Shown: piece after piece, positions 23,949-32,181 of the stretch | Layout: each line of letters starts with the position of its first letter | How positions within the stretch are numbered: position 1 is the first letter of the stretch | Origin: Geobacter sp. SVR | GTDB taxonomy: Bacteria; Desulfobacterota; Desulfuromonadia; Geobacterales; Pseudopelobacteraceae | Direction of reading: 5' to 3' | Length of the DNA stretch: 64,000 nt | Assembly (NCBI RefSeq): GCF_016865365.1 | Contig: NZ_AP024469.1 | Coordinates: 1-64,000 of the forward strand | Notes under the pieces: generated by a model | Told to the model about the DNA's origin: nothing | What the model saw: only the letters and a program-made list of their open reading frames with translations | The model's database searches: none | Position numbers and translations under genes: made by a program

Positions 23949-24755
23949 ATGATGGCCCTGGTAACCATTGACCACGCCGCCTGCCGCCGCGACGGCATGT
24001 GCGCCGCCGTATGCCCTATGGGGTTGTTCGACACGGATGGCGCAGGTTTTCCCGTTTTCCGTACCGGTGCGGACCAGCACTGCATCGCTTGTGGCCATTG
24101 CATCGCAGTCTGCCCCGCGAGCGCGGCCCGGCACAAGGCCCTGCCACTGGAGGATGCACCGCTCATGGGCGAGTTCCCCGTGATTTCCGTGCCGGCCCTG
24201 CACCATCTGGTGAGGGGGCGCCGCTCGGTCCGTGAATTCCGGGACGAGCCGGTGCCCGAGGAATTGGTCCGCGAAGTTGTCGAGACGGCCCGCTGGGCGC
24301 CGTCAGCCGTGAACCGTCAGCCGGTGCACTGGCTGGTGATCCGGACCCCCTCCGAGGTCAGGCGTCTGGCCGGTCTGGCGGTTGACTACCTGCGTCAGAT
24401 CAGCAGGCAGGAACCGCGCTATGCGCCGCTCGTCGACCGATGGGAACAGGGCAAGGACCCCATCCTGCGCAACGCCCCTCACCTGGTGGTGGTCCACGCC
24501 CCGGACGAGTGGAGCTGGAGTACGGTGGATGCCACCATCGCCTTGACCCAGTTCGAACTGGCGGCCGTTGCTGGCGGCATCGGCACCTGCTGGGCCGGTC
24601 TTCTGATGCGGGCCGCCAACGGTCATGTCCCGCTGCGGGAGGCCCTCGGTATCCCCGCGGATCACAGTGTGTACGGCGCTCTGATGTTCGGCCTGCCCCG
24701 CTACCGTTACCACCGCATTCCCCCGCGCCAGGCGGCACGGGTCACCTGGAGATAG
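23949..24755 (+). CDS. Ferredoxin-nitroreductase fusion protein
   Basis: The 268-residue protein has an N-terminal 2[4Fe-4S] ferredoxin module (CRRDGMCAAVCPMGLF and CIACGHCIAVCPASA) joined to an FMN-dependent nitroreductase domain from about residue 80 (VRGRRSVREFRDEPVP, APSAVNRQPVHWLVI). Electrons would pass from reduced ferredoxin through the clusters to FMN and an unknown substrate. AAGGAG at 23939-23944 supports starting at 23949 or 23952 rather than 23934. It lies just after the aldo/keto reductase, so the two may act together in reduction of a xenobiotic or metabolite. Confidence 0.93.
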   Translation: MMALVTIDHAACRRDGMCAAVCPMGLFDTDGAGFPVFRTGADQHCIACGHCIAVCPASAARHKALPLEDAPLMGEFPVISVPALHHLVRGRRSVREFRDEPVPEELVREVVETARWAPSAVNRQPVHWLVIRTPSEVRRLAGLAVDYLRQISRQEPRYAPLVDRWEQGKDPILRNAPHLVVVHAPDEWSWSTVDATIALTQFELAAVAGGIGTCWAGLLMRAANGHVPLREALGIPADHSVYGALMFGLPRYRYHRIPPRQAARVTWR

Positions 24756-24806
24756 GTGGACGCTTAGGCAGAGCGATTAACCCGGCCAGATGGCGGTTGC
24801 GTTTCT

Positions 24807-25715
24807 CTACGCACCCTCCCTGGCCGGTAGCTCTGGAAATAACGTGAAAAGCTCAAGAAAGGCCCGTGCCGCTTGGGACAGATACCGGTCCTTGCGATAT
24901 ACCAGGAACAGCTCCCGTTCCAATCCTTCGCCCGCCAGCGGGATTTCCCTCAACATGCCGCCGGAGAACTCCGCCCCCAGTACATGCCGTGACACTATCG
25001 AAATGCCCAGATCTGCCGCCACTCCCTGTTTTACCCCCTCGGTCGTGCCCAGCTCCATGATGTGCTTCAACACAATTCCCGCGTTTTCAAAATGTTTCGA
25101 CACGAGTCGCCAGGTACCGGAGCCCTGTTTCGACAGCAGAAACGTCTGACCGGCGAGCTCCGTCAACCGTACCGGTGATTTGCGCTGTGCCCAGGGATGT
25201 CGCGGCGACACGACCAGCACCATGGGATCCTTCATAAAGGACCGGATCTCCAGTCTGGGGTCAGAAGTATAATGGCCGACGAAACCCATCTCGAGGGTGT
25301 TGTCCAGCACCCTTTCCGCTATATGGCGACTGAAGGCGGTTTCAACGGTTATCTCGACGGCAGGTGCTTTCTTTCTAAATGTAGTCAGCATACCCGGGAT
25401 GATGTAGGCCGCAATGGTGACGCTGGCCCCGATGTCCAGTTTTCCGCCTGTGAGACCTTTCAAGTCATCGATGCGCGACCGGGATTGCTCCAATTGAGCG
25501 AAGATCGAGGTCGTTGCCGTGTGCAGGATATCTCCTGCCTGGGTAAGCATGACTCTCCTGCCCAACCGGTCGAACAGCCGCACCCCGTAATGCTCCTCCA
25601 GTGTGGCAATGTGCTTGCTGATGCCCGGCTGGGTCAGGTGCAGTTCCTCGGCGGCACGGGTAAAGTTCAGCCGCTCGGCCACGGTGTGAAATATCTTCAA
25701 GAGGTTCAGGTTCAT
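24807..25715 (-). CDS. LysR-family transcriptional regulator
   Basis: The 302 residues begin MNLNLLKIFHTVAERLNFTRAAEELHL and continue with the recognition helix TQPGISKHIATLEEHYG, both typical of LysR proteins. The effector-binding domain follows. It is related to the CysB/CbbR-like subgroup by general pattern only. It is divergent from the lysE-type gene at 25841, and a 26-bp dyad lies between the two, so it probably regulates that exporter. Confidence 0.93.
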   Translation of the reverse strand: MNLNLLKIFHTVAERLNFTRAAEELHLTQPGISKHIATLEEHYGVRLFDRLGRRVMLTQAGDILHTATTSIFAQLEQSRSRIDDLKGLTGGKLDIGASVTIAAYIIPGMLTTFRKKAPAVEITVETAFSRHIAERVLDNTLEMGFVGHYTSDPRLEIRSFMKDPMVLVVSPRHPWAQRKSPVRLTELAGQTFLLSKQGSGTWRLVSKHFENAGIVLKHIMELGTTEGVKQGVAADLGISIVSRHVLGAEFSGGMLREIPLAGEGLERELFLVYRKDRYLSQAARAFLELFTLFPELPAREGA

Positions 25716-25732
25716 GGAATTTACCATAACAT

Positions 25733-25758
25733 ATAGTTATTGATTTTATAATAACTAT
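25733..25758. promoter_or_regulatory. Inverted repeat, probable LysR operator
   Basis: ATAGTTATT (25733-25741) and AATAACTAT (25750-25758) are exact reverse complements with an 8-base AT-rich spacer. The dyad lies 18 bases upstream of the lysR start on the minus strand, in the intergenic region shared with lysE. It is far more AT-rich than its surroundings. Confidence 0.55.
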
Positions 25759-25840
25759 TCATTTGAGTCATTGATGGGAGTCAGATTATGATGCCGTCAG
25801 GTCGCGGTATCGTCCAGGGAGCCGCGCGAAAGGGGGGCAC

Positions 25841-26452
25841 ATGAAGCTTTATCCGGTCTATTTTGCTCTGGCGGCGTTCACGGTGTTCAGCCCCGGTCCC
25901 GGCGTCCTCATGACGCTCACGAACTCGTTGTGCTACGGTCTTAAGGGGGCATTCGGTGGGATTTTGGGGATATCCTGCGGGGCATTGGCGGTTGCCGGCA
26001 TCTCCGCCACGGGCCTTGGTGTCGTGCTGGCCGGCTCCGACCTGGCCTTCACGATAACGAAATACATCGGGGCAGCCTATCTGGTCTATCTCGGCATCAG
26101 GCTCTGGCGGTCTCCTGCGTTCATATTCAGGGAGCAGGCAGTGCACGAGGCCGGTTTCAGACGGAATTTTATCAAAGGGATGCTGCTGCAGTTTACCAAC
26201 CCAAAGGCGATCTTCTTTTTCCTCTCGGTACTTCCCCAGTTTATCGACCGCGACATGAACTTTACCCTCCAATTCACGCTCATGGCCGCGACATACGGTG
26301 TGCTGATCATCGTCATCCACAGCCTGTACGCCCTGGGTGCTCAGCAAACGCGGGTGTGGCTCACTTCGGAGGCTGGTGGGCGCGCCATCAACAGGCTGGG
26401 GGGCGCATTGTTCCTGTGTTTCGGCCTGCTCCTTGCCGTGGCCGGCAGATAG
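25841..26452 (+). CDS. LysE/RhtB-family amino acid exporter
   Basis: Inner-membrane exporter of amino acids or related small molecules. The 203 residues have about six hydrophobic segments and the family signature FTVFSPGPGVLMTLTNSL near the N-terminus, followed by YIGAAYLVYLGIRLWRS and LLQFTNPKAIFFFLSVLPQF. AAAGGGGGG lies just before the ATG. The substrate cannot be deduced. It is paired with the divergent LysR regulator. Confidence 0.93.
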   Translation: MKLYPVYFALAAFTVFSPGPGVLMTLTNSLCYGLKGAFGGILGISCGALAVAGISATGLGVVLAGSDLAFTITKYIGAAYLVYLGIRLWRSPAFIFREQAVHEAGFRRNFIKGMLLQFTNPKAIFFFLSVLPQFIDRDMNFTLQFTLMAATYGVLIIVIHSLYALGAQQTRVWLTSEAGGRAINRLGGALFLCFGLLLAVAGR

Positions 26453-26493
26453 TGGCGCTGAACCAATGCTGAGACGGATGTACCGCTTGGCAG

Positions 26494-27183
26494 CTACAGC
26501 AGACCCCGCTCCACAAAGCTGACATATTCCCCGTCGCCGACGATGATGTGATCCAGGACGCGGATGCCCATGATCTCACCCGCCTCCTTCAGGCGCCTGG
26601 TTATGGCGATATCCTCCTGGCTGGGTGCCGGATCTCCGGTGGGGTGGTTGTGCACCAGGATCACGGCGGCGGCCGACTCCCTGACCGCCGGGTGGAAAAC
26701 CTCGCGGGGATGGACGATGCTCTGGTTGAGGGAGCCTTCCGAGATCTGCACGCGCCGGATGATGCGGTTCTTTCCGTCCAGGAGCAGCGCCAGGAAGTAT
26801 TCTTTGCGGCTGTCCCTGAACTCGTGATGGAAATACTCGAAGACCTGCCGGGGTGAGGTAAAGCGGTCGAGGTGTTCCAGTTTTCGGGCCTGGAAACGCG
26901 CCGCCAAAGCGAAGGCCGCCTTGACACCGGCTGCTTTGGCGACCCCCATGCCCTTGATGGCGCACAATTCCGAAAGATTGGCGCTGCCGAGCTGCCGCAG
27001 ATTGTTGTCGAAGTGCAGGATCAGCTGCCGTCCCAGGTCGATGGCGCTCTGCCTGCTGGAGGGGTCGCCGCTCCGGACGATCAGGGCCAGCAATTCGGCA
27101 TCGCTCAAGCTGGCTGCGCCGTTAATACGCATTTTCTCCCGTGGCCGTTCGTCCTGCGGCCATTTTTTGATCCCGCCGGTCAT
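26494..27183 (-). CDS. radC: RadC-family JAB domain protein
   Basis: The 229 residues combine an N-terminal helix-hairpin-helix-like region (about 1-100, with SDAELLALIVRSGDPS) and a C-terminal JAB/MPN metal-binding domain with HNHPTGDPAPSQED. RadC proteins were named from a radiation-sensitive mutant that was later ascribed to recG; their true role is unsettled. The start at 27183 (MTGGIKKWPQ) is preferred over 27201. Confidence 0.95.
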   Translation of the reverse strand: MTGGIKKWPQDERPREKMRINGAASLSDAELLALIVRSGDPSSRQSAIDLGRQLILHFDNNLRQLGSANLSELCAIKGMGVAKAAGVKAAFALAARFQARKLEHLDRFTSPRQVFEYFHHEFRDSRKEYFLALLLDGKNRIIRRVQISEGSLNQSIVHPREVFHPAVRESAAAVILVHNHPTGDPAPSQEDIAITRRLKEAGEIMGIRVLDHIIVGDGEYVSFVERGLL

Positions 27184-27308
27184 ACACCCTCCGGTTGACA
27201 CCCCACAACATTTCTTCGGGATTCATCCCTCGTTTATGTGAAGGCATGGGTGAATTCTAATGACAGCAGAATACTGCAAGCAGCCGGCAAAGGCAATAGA
27301 TACAGGTT

Positions 27309-27326
27309 TGTTACAAGTCTGTGACA
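27309..27326 (+). promoter_or_regulatory. Possible Pho box
   Basis: TGTTACA (27309-27315) and TGTGACA (27320-27326) form a direct repeat with a 4-base spacer, the same geometry as the PhoB box (two 7-mers spaced by 4). It lies 92 bases before the DUF47 gene of a phosphate transport operon. The sequence only partly matches CTGTCAT, and no good -10 is at the expected distance. Confidence 0.3.
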
Positions 27327-27417
27327 TTTCAATGGGCAGCACCCAAAAAATATGTTAGTAATGACAGGTTTAATTGGTGCTCAAACAACGAAGGTTACGG
27401 AACGCATGGAGGCGGCA

Positions 27418-28038
27418 ATGTTCGGATTGATTCCCAAAGAAGAGAAGTTTTTTCTGCTGTTCAAGGAGATGACTACCAATATCATCGAAGGTGCGAAGCT
27501 GCTCAAGGATATGCTGGACGATTTCGAAAACCCGGCCGAGAGCCAGCGCAAGATCAAGGATGTCGAGCACAAGGGGGATTCGATCACTCACGAAATCATC
27601 CAGAAGCTCAACAAGACCTTTATCACCCCGCTCGATCGCGAAGATATCTATGCCCTGGCAGCGAAGCTGGACGACATCATCGATCTGATCGACGCTTCGG
27701 CGGCGCGGATCATCATGTACAACATCGAAAGCATTCCCGCATATGCCAAATCGCTCGGTTTCATCATTCTGCAGTCCTGCCAGGCGGTCGACAAGGCTGT
27801 TGCCATGCTGGGAAAAAAGACCAACGACGAGATTTTCGCAACCTGCGTCGAGATCAATGCCCTGGAAAACGAGGCCGACCGGGTTTCCCGCGAAGCGATC
27901 AGCCGGCTGTTCGACGATGAGAAGGATCCGATCCAGCTGATCAAGTGGAAGGAGATTTACGAGACCCTGGAGCGCGCCACCGACAAGTGCGAGGATGCTG
28001 CCAATATTCTCGAAAGCGTGGTGGTGAAGAATGCTTGA
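27418..28038 (+). CDS. DUF47-family (PhoU-like) phosphate transport accessory protein
   Basis: The 206 residues are almost entirely helical and belong to the DUF47/TIGR00153 family, PhoU-like metal-binding bundles found next to Pit transporters. The E/D-rich signatures EHKGDSITHEIIQKLN and NALENEADRVSREA are visible. GGAGG lies 6 bases before the ATG at 27418, which is preferred over the upstream ATG at 27352. It overlaps pit by 8 bases, indicating translational coupling; it probably modulates Pit activity. Confidence 0.94.
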   Translation: MFGLIPKEEKFFLLFKEMTTNIIEGAKLLKDMLDDFENPAESQRKIKDVEHKGDSITHEIIQKLNKTFITPLDREDIYALAAKLDDIIDLIDASAARIIMYNIESIPAYAKSLGFIILQSCQAVDKAVAMLGKKTNDEIFATCVEINALENEADRVSREAISRLFDDEKDPIQLIKWKEIYETLERATDKCEDAANILESVVVKNA

Positions 28039-29032
28039 TCCGGCATTTGTGCTGCTGTGTCTGGTGATCGCGGCTGCGCTGCTCTTCGATTACATCAACG
28101 GCTTCCACGACACCGCCAACGCCATTGCAACCTGTGTCTCGACCCGCGCCCTTTCGGTCAAGGCTGCCATCATTATGGCGGCATCGCTCAATTTCATCGG
28201 TGCCATGGCCTTCACCAAGGTGGCCAAGACGATCGGCACCGGCATCGTCAACGCCAGCCAGCTGACCCAGATGGTAGTTCTAGCGGGCGTGATCGGTGCC
28301 ATCATCTGGAACATCATCACCTGGTACTACGGTCTGCCCTCCTCGTCTTCCCACGCCATCATCGGCGGCCTGATGGGCGCGGTCATCGCCCATGTCGGCA
28401 CCTCCGCACTGCTCTGGGGAGGAATAAAAAAGATAGTGCTGGCACTGATCCTTTCACCCATTTTGGGCACTGTGGCCGGATACTTTTTTGTCGTGATGTT
28501 CACGTGGCTTCTGCAGAAACGGTCGCCGACAGGCATCAACCGCGGTTTCCGCAAGATGCAGATTTTTTCGGCCGGCTTCATGGCGTTTTCCCATGGCACT
28601 GCCGATGCACAGAAGTCGATGGGCGTGATCACGATGGCCCTGTTGAGTTACGGCATGATCCCCGCTTTCGAGGTCCCGCTCTGGGTCAAACTCACCTGCG
28701 CGCTTGCCATGGCATTGGGCACCGCCGCAGGGGGATGGCGGATCATCAAGACCGTGGGGCGTGATTTTGTCAAGCTTCAGCCCATGACCGGCTTTTCCGT
28801 GGACTCAGCCTCAACGACCGTCATCCTCGGGGCGGCCATGCTCGGTCTGCCGACCAGCACCACCCATGTTGTCACCTCGTCGATCCTCGGGGTAGGGCTT
28901 TCCAAGAGTCTCACAGCGGTCAACTGGAAGGTGGCCCAGCGGATCGTGGTGGCCTGGGTCCTGACGATACCGGCGGCAGCACTGGTGGCTTACCTGACCT
29001 ACCAGGTGCTGAGCCCGCTGCTGGGCAAGTAG
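28031..29032 (+). CDS. pit: Low-affinity inorganic phosphate transporter, Pit family
   Basis: Inner-membrane symporter of metal-phosphate or phosphate driven by protons (or sodium). The 333 residues contain about ten hydrophobic segments and the duplicated PHO4 signatures: NGFHDTANAIATCVSTRALS near the N-terminus and GLPTSTTHVVTSSILGVGLS near the C-terminus. LPSSSSHAIIGGLMGA marks the first half. Coupled to the DUF47 gene by overlap. Transcription ends at the hairpin at 29102-29142. Confidence 0.95.
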   Translation: MLDPAFVLLCLVIAAALLFDYINGFHDTANAIATCVSTRALSVKAAIIMAASLNFIGAMAFTKVAKTIGTGIVNASQLTQMVVLAGVIGAIIWNIITWYYGLPSSSSHAIIGGLMGAVIAHVGTSALLWGGIKKIVLALILSPILGTVAGYFFVVMFTWLLQKRSPTGINRGFRKMQIFSAGFMAFSHGTADAQKSMGVITMALLSYGMIPAFEVPLWVKLTCALAMALGTAAGGWRIIKTVGRDFVKLQPMTGFSVDSASTTVILGAAMLGLPTSTTHVVTSSILGVGLSKSLTAVNWKVAQRIVVAWVLTIPAAALVAYLTYQVLSPLLGK

Positions 29033-29049
29033 AAAAACAGGTTGAGATT

Positions 29050-29167
29050 GAGGGTAAGGTTGAAGGCTCGAGGCTATTGATCACCTGCCGTCTGCCCCAA
29101 CAAAGAAACGCCTTCACAGGATGACCTGGAAGGCGTTTCTTTTATCGTAGATCTCAACCTTAACCTC
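29050..29167. repeat. Inverted pair of TTAACC-type repeats flanking the pit terminator
   Basis: GAGGGTAAGGTTGA (29050-29063) and TCAACCTTAACCTC (29154-29167) are reverse complements with one mismatch. They enclose the bidirectional terminator. The motif is the same as that at the gyrA 3' end. Confidence 0.7.
29102..29142. terminator. Bidirectional terminator between pit and DUF2062 gene
   Basis: AAAGAAACGCCTTC (29102-29115) pairs perfectly with GAAGGCGTTTCTTT (29129-29142), a 14-bp stem around a 13-base loop, with T-rich tails on both strands. It serves the convergent genes pit and the DUF2062 gene. Confidence 0.9.
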
Positions 29168-29178
29168 AGCCTGTCTCT

Positions 29179-29661
29179 TTACTCCAGCTCTTCGCCCACC
29201 TCTTCCATCTCGCGCGTCATCTCGGCCATGGCCGCATCCTTCCGTCTGAACGTAACCACCAGCCAATAGCAGATGAAATAGGCCGCCAATGCTGCGACGA
29301 AGCCGATGATCGAGCTGCCCAGCAGGATCGATTTGGCATACGGCTGAATATGGTGCCAGCTCAGTTCCCGCAAGACCAGGTCCCTGGCGGGTTTTCCGCG
29401 CAGAAAACGGCCCAGGTTGTAGCTCGCCACCAGGGCCGGGACCACCGTGAGAGGAGTATTTATCCAGGCACCGGTGATGCAGGTCAGTTTGTTGAGGCGG
29501 AAGATAAAGGCAACGGCAATGGCCAAAGGAGTATGCAGGCCGAAGAAGGGGGTGAAGCTGATGAAGACCCCGGCGGCAAAGCCGGCGGCGATGTGCCCCG
29601 GATGGCTGTCCAGCGACAGGATCGCCCTGAATCGCCGTCTGATGTCGCTTTTATTGATCAT
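29179..29661 (-). CDS. DUF2062-family membrane protein
   Basis: The 160 residues hold about three hydrophobic segments. The N-terminal half has the family signature HIAAGFAAGVFISFTPFFGL followed by NKLTCITGAWINTPLTVVP. The C-terminus is charged (RRKDAAMAEMTREMEE). DUF2062 proteins are inner-membrane proteins of unknown role, sometimes linked to glycosyltransferases. The start may be 29661 (MINKSD) or 29694; ribosome-binding evidence is weak for both. Confidence 0.88.
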   Translation of the reverse strand: MINKSDIRRRFRAILSLDSHPGHIAAGFAAGVFISFTPFFGLHTPLAIAVAFIFRLNKLTCITGAWINTPLTVVPALVASYNLGRFLRGKPARDLVLRELSWHHIQPYAKSILLGSSIIGFVAALAAYFICYWLVVTFRRKDAAMAEMTREMEEVGEELE

Positions 29662-29749
29662 AAGGTCTTTTGAGTCTACGGTGTCGGCCGGCAATTTGTC
29701 AATGGATTAGGCTTCACCCCTGCCTCCCCTTCTGCTAGTATGAATGCCT

Positions 29750-31069
29750 ATGGATTATATCGCCGATTTGCACATTCATTCCCCCTATTCCCGCGCCACC
29801 AGCCGGGAGAGCACCCTGACCGGGCTGGCCTCCTGGGCACGGATCAAAGGTATCAACGTTATCGGCACCGGGGATTTCACCCATCCCGGCTGGTTCAGAA
29901 ACCTCTCGGAGGAGCTGACGCCGGCTGAACCGGGCCTGTTTCGCCTGAAAAACGAGGCTGCTGCGACCTCCCCCTTGGATGGCTGCATGGGGGACAGCAC
30001 CCCGGTCCGCTTTCTGCTGTCGGCCGAGATCAGCAGTATCTACAAACGCCACGGCATAGTCAGAAAGGTTCACAACCTGCTGTACGTGCCCGATTTCGAA
30101 TCAGCAGGCCGTATCAATTCCCGCCTTGCCCGGATCGGCAACATCGTCTCCGATGGCCGTCCAATCCTGGGACTGGACAGCCGTGACCTGCTGGAGATCC
30201 TGCTGGAGGAGGCGCCGGAGGGCTTTCTGGTGCCGGCCCATATCTGGACCCCCTGGTTCTCCCTGTTCGGCTCCCGTTCCGGATTCGATTCAATCGAGGA
30301 GTGCTTCGGCGACCTGAGCGACCGGATCTTTGCACTGGAAACGGGCCTTTCCTCCGATCCGGCCATGAACCGGCTGATTTCGGGTCTGGACCGTTTCGCA
30401 TTGATCTCCAATTCCGATTGTCACTCGCCATCCAACCTGGGGCGCGAGGTCAATCTGTTTTCCACCGGCCTGGACTTTTTCTCCCTGCGGGATGCGATCC
30501 GCGGCAACCGTCGTGATACCTTCCGCGGCACGGTCGAATTTTTCCCCGAAGAGGGCAAGTACCACTTCGATGGACACCGTGCCTGCGGGGTCTGTCTGGA
30601 CCCAGACGAAACGCGCCGGCTGGAGCTCTGTTGCCCGGTCTGCCGCAAGCCGGTTACCGTGGGGGTGCATCACCGGGTAATGGAGCTGGCCGACCGCGAG
30701 CAGCCGCTTTTCGGCGATGCTGCGCCGCAGGTCTTCAGTTTGATTCCCCTGCCGGAAGTCCTTGCGGATATCACCGGCATGGGGCCCGCATCCAAGCGGG
30801 TCATGCGCTGCTATGCCGAAGCGATCAGGCGTTTCGGTTCGGAATTTGCCGTTCTGATGCACGCCCCTCTGGAGGAGATTGCCAGCCACTCGGCAGTGCT
30901 GGCCGAGGCAGTGGGGCGCATGCGAAGCGGCCGGGTCATTCGGCGACCGGGCTTTGACGGCAAGTACGGCGAGATACGGGTATTTGCCGATGGGGAGCTG
31001 GATCGGTTGGGCCTGTCCGGCAGCGTGTTCGGCGAAAAGCATGCGAATCTGCGATTGAAAAGGACTTGA
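29750..31069 (+). CDS. PHP-domain protein, endonuclease Q-like
   Basis: Members of this family include endonuclease Q, which nicks DNA 5' to deaminated or abasic bases. Numbering from the ATG at 29744, the PHP domain shows DLHIHS at 8-13, Glu95, a PAHIWTP loop with His166 and DCH at 225-227, the set of metal ligands expected for the hydrolase site. A zinc finger with Cys281, Cys284, Cys297 and Cys300 follows, then a C-terminal helical part. This PHP plus four-cysteine layout is the family signature. Start is 29750 or 29744; no clear ribosome-binding site. Activity on uracil or hypoxanthine is an inference from homologues. Confidence 0.85.
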   Translation: MDYIADLHIHSPYSRATSRESTLTGLASWARIKGINVIGTGDFTHPGWFRNLSEELTPAEPGLFRLKNEAAATSPLDGCMGDSTPVRFLLSAEISSIYKRHGIVRKVHNLLYVPDFESAGRINSRLARIGNIVSDGRPILGLDSRDLLEILLEEAPEGFLVPAHIWTPWFSLFGSRSGFDSIEECFGDLSDRIFALETGLSSDPAMNRLISGLDRFALISNSDCHSPSNLGREVNLFSTGLDFFSLRDAIRGNRRDTFRGTVEFFPEEGKYHFDGHRACGVCLDPDETRRLELCCPVCRKPVTVGVHHRVMELADREQPLFGDAAPQVFSLIPLPEVLADITGMGPASKRVMRCYAEAIRRFGSEFAVLMHAPLEEIASHSAVLAEAVGRMRSGRVIRRPGFDGKYGEIRVFADGELDRLGLSGSVFGEKHANLRLKRT

Positions 31070-31128
31070 AGGCCCACATATGTTGTGGTATTTTTTCTAT
31101 TTTAAAGTTGCCAGACAAAGGAGATGCC

Positions 31129-32067
31129 GTGAAAGCCACAACCACTGCAAAATGTTTTGCCGTCGCCCTGAGCGCAGTCGCCCTGTTCGGTTGTCAGGGG
31201 GGCTCGACAGGCTCCAGCTCGGAAGCAAAGAAGGAAGGCAAGGTGCTGGCCGAGGTCAATGGCGCCACCATAACGACCGGGGACTTCTCTCGTGAGCTGA
31301 AGAACCTGCCCGAGTACCTGAAGGCCATGGCCGACACCCCCCAGGGCAGAAAAGAGATGCTGGACACGATGGTGATCCGCGAACTCATCCTGCAGCAGGC
31401 CACCAAGGACGGCGTCGACAAGAGCCCCGAGATCGAAGAAAAGCTGCAGGACCTGAAAAAACGGCTGATCGTGGAGGCATTCCTCAAGAAGAAAGTGGAA
31501 AGCGAGTCCCAGATTTCGGATGCCGATCTGAAGAAGTTCTATGACCAGAATCTCGACAAATTCAAGACCGGCGAGCAGGTCAGGGCCAGCCACATCCTGG
31601 TGAAGACCGAGAAGGAAGCCAAGGACATTCTGGCTCAGATCAAGGCTGGCGGAAACTTCGAAGAGCTGGCCAAGAAAAACTCGGTCGACTCCTCTTCCGC
31701 CAAAGGGGGCGATCTGGGCTGGTTCGGCAAAGGCACCATGGTGCCGGCTTTCGAGAAGACTGTCCTGGGATTGAAAGAGGGGCAGGTATCCGACGTCGTC
31801 AAAACCGATTTTGGTTATCACATCATCAAGCTGACCGGCAAGCGCCCGGCCGGTACCCGTCCTTTCGAAGAGGTCAAGGACCAGATCAAGGCCGCCATTC
31901 TGCCTTCCAAACAGCAGGAGATCTTCCAGAAGATCAAGGAAGATCTTAAAAAGAACGCCAAGATCACGGTCAAGGAAGATGTCTTGAATGCTCCGGAAGG
32001 AAAGAAGGAAGAAGGCAAGGCTGGTGACAAGGGGCAGGCCCCGCCCGCCGCACCCGAGAAGAAGTAG
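31129..32067 (+). CDS. PpiC-type peptidyl-prolyl isomerase lipoprotein
   Basis: Predicted lipoprotein foldase that assists folding of exported proteins, like PrsA. The 312 residues begin with a signal peptide and lipobox LFGC at residues 19-22. An N-terminal chaperone-like region is followed by the parvulin domain (about 145-245) with VRASHILVKTEKEA, GGDLGWFGKGTMVPAFE and FGYHIIKLTGKR. The C-terminal tail is Lys/Glu/Pro-rich. The start is GTG at 31129, behind AAAGGAG; the frame is open upstream but lacks a ribosome-binding site. The hairpin at 32100-32140 ends the transcript, and a second foldase gene follows. Confidence 0.92.
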   Translation: MKATTTAKCFAVALSAVALFGCQGGSTGSSSEAKKEGKVLAEVNGATITTGDFSRELKNLPEYLKAMADTPQGRKEMLDTMVIRELILQQATKDGVDKSPEIEEKLQDLKKRLIVEAFLKKKVESESQISDADLKKFYDQNLDKFKTGEQVRASHILVKTEKEAKDILAQIKAGGNFEELAKKNSVDSSSAKGGDLGWFGKGTMVPAFEKTVLGLKEGQVSDVVKTDFGYHIIKLTGKRPAGTRPFEEVKDQIKAAILPSKQQEIFQKIKEDLKKNAKITVKEDVLNAPEGKKEEGKAGDKGQAPPAAPEKK

Positions 32068-32099
32068 CGCCTTCCGGTCGGCATGACGACTGTCTGAGC

Positions 32100-32140
32100 A
32101 ACCGGAAAGGTGGGCCATACGTCTGCCTTTCCGGTTTTTT
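32100..32140 (+). terminator. Intrinsic terminator after the PpiC lipoprotein gene
   Basis: AACCGGAAAGG (32100-32110) pairs with CCTTTCCGGTT (32126-32136), then a T-run to 32140. It lies 32 bases after the stop codon and 42 bases before the next start. Confidence 0.85.
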
Positions 32141-32181
32141 CGTTGTCTTACATGTGTATCCCAAACAGGAAAGAATCGCCT

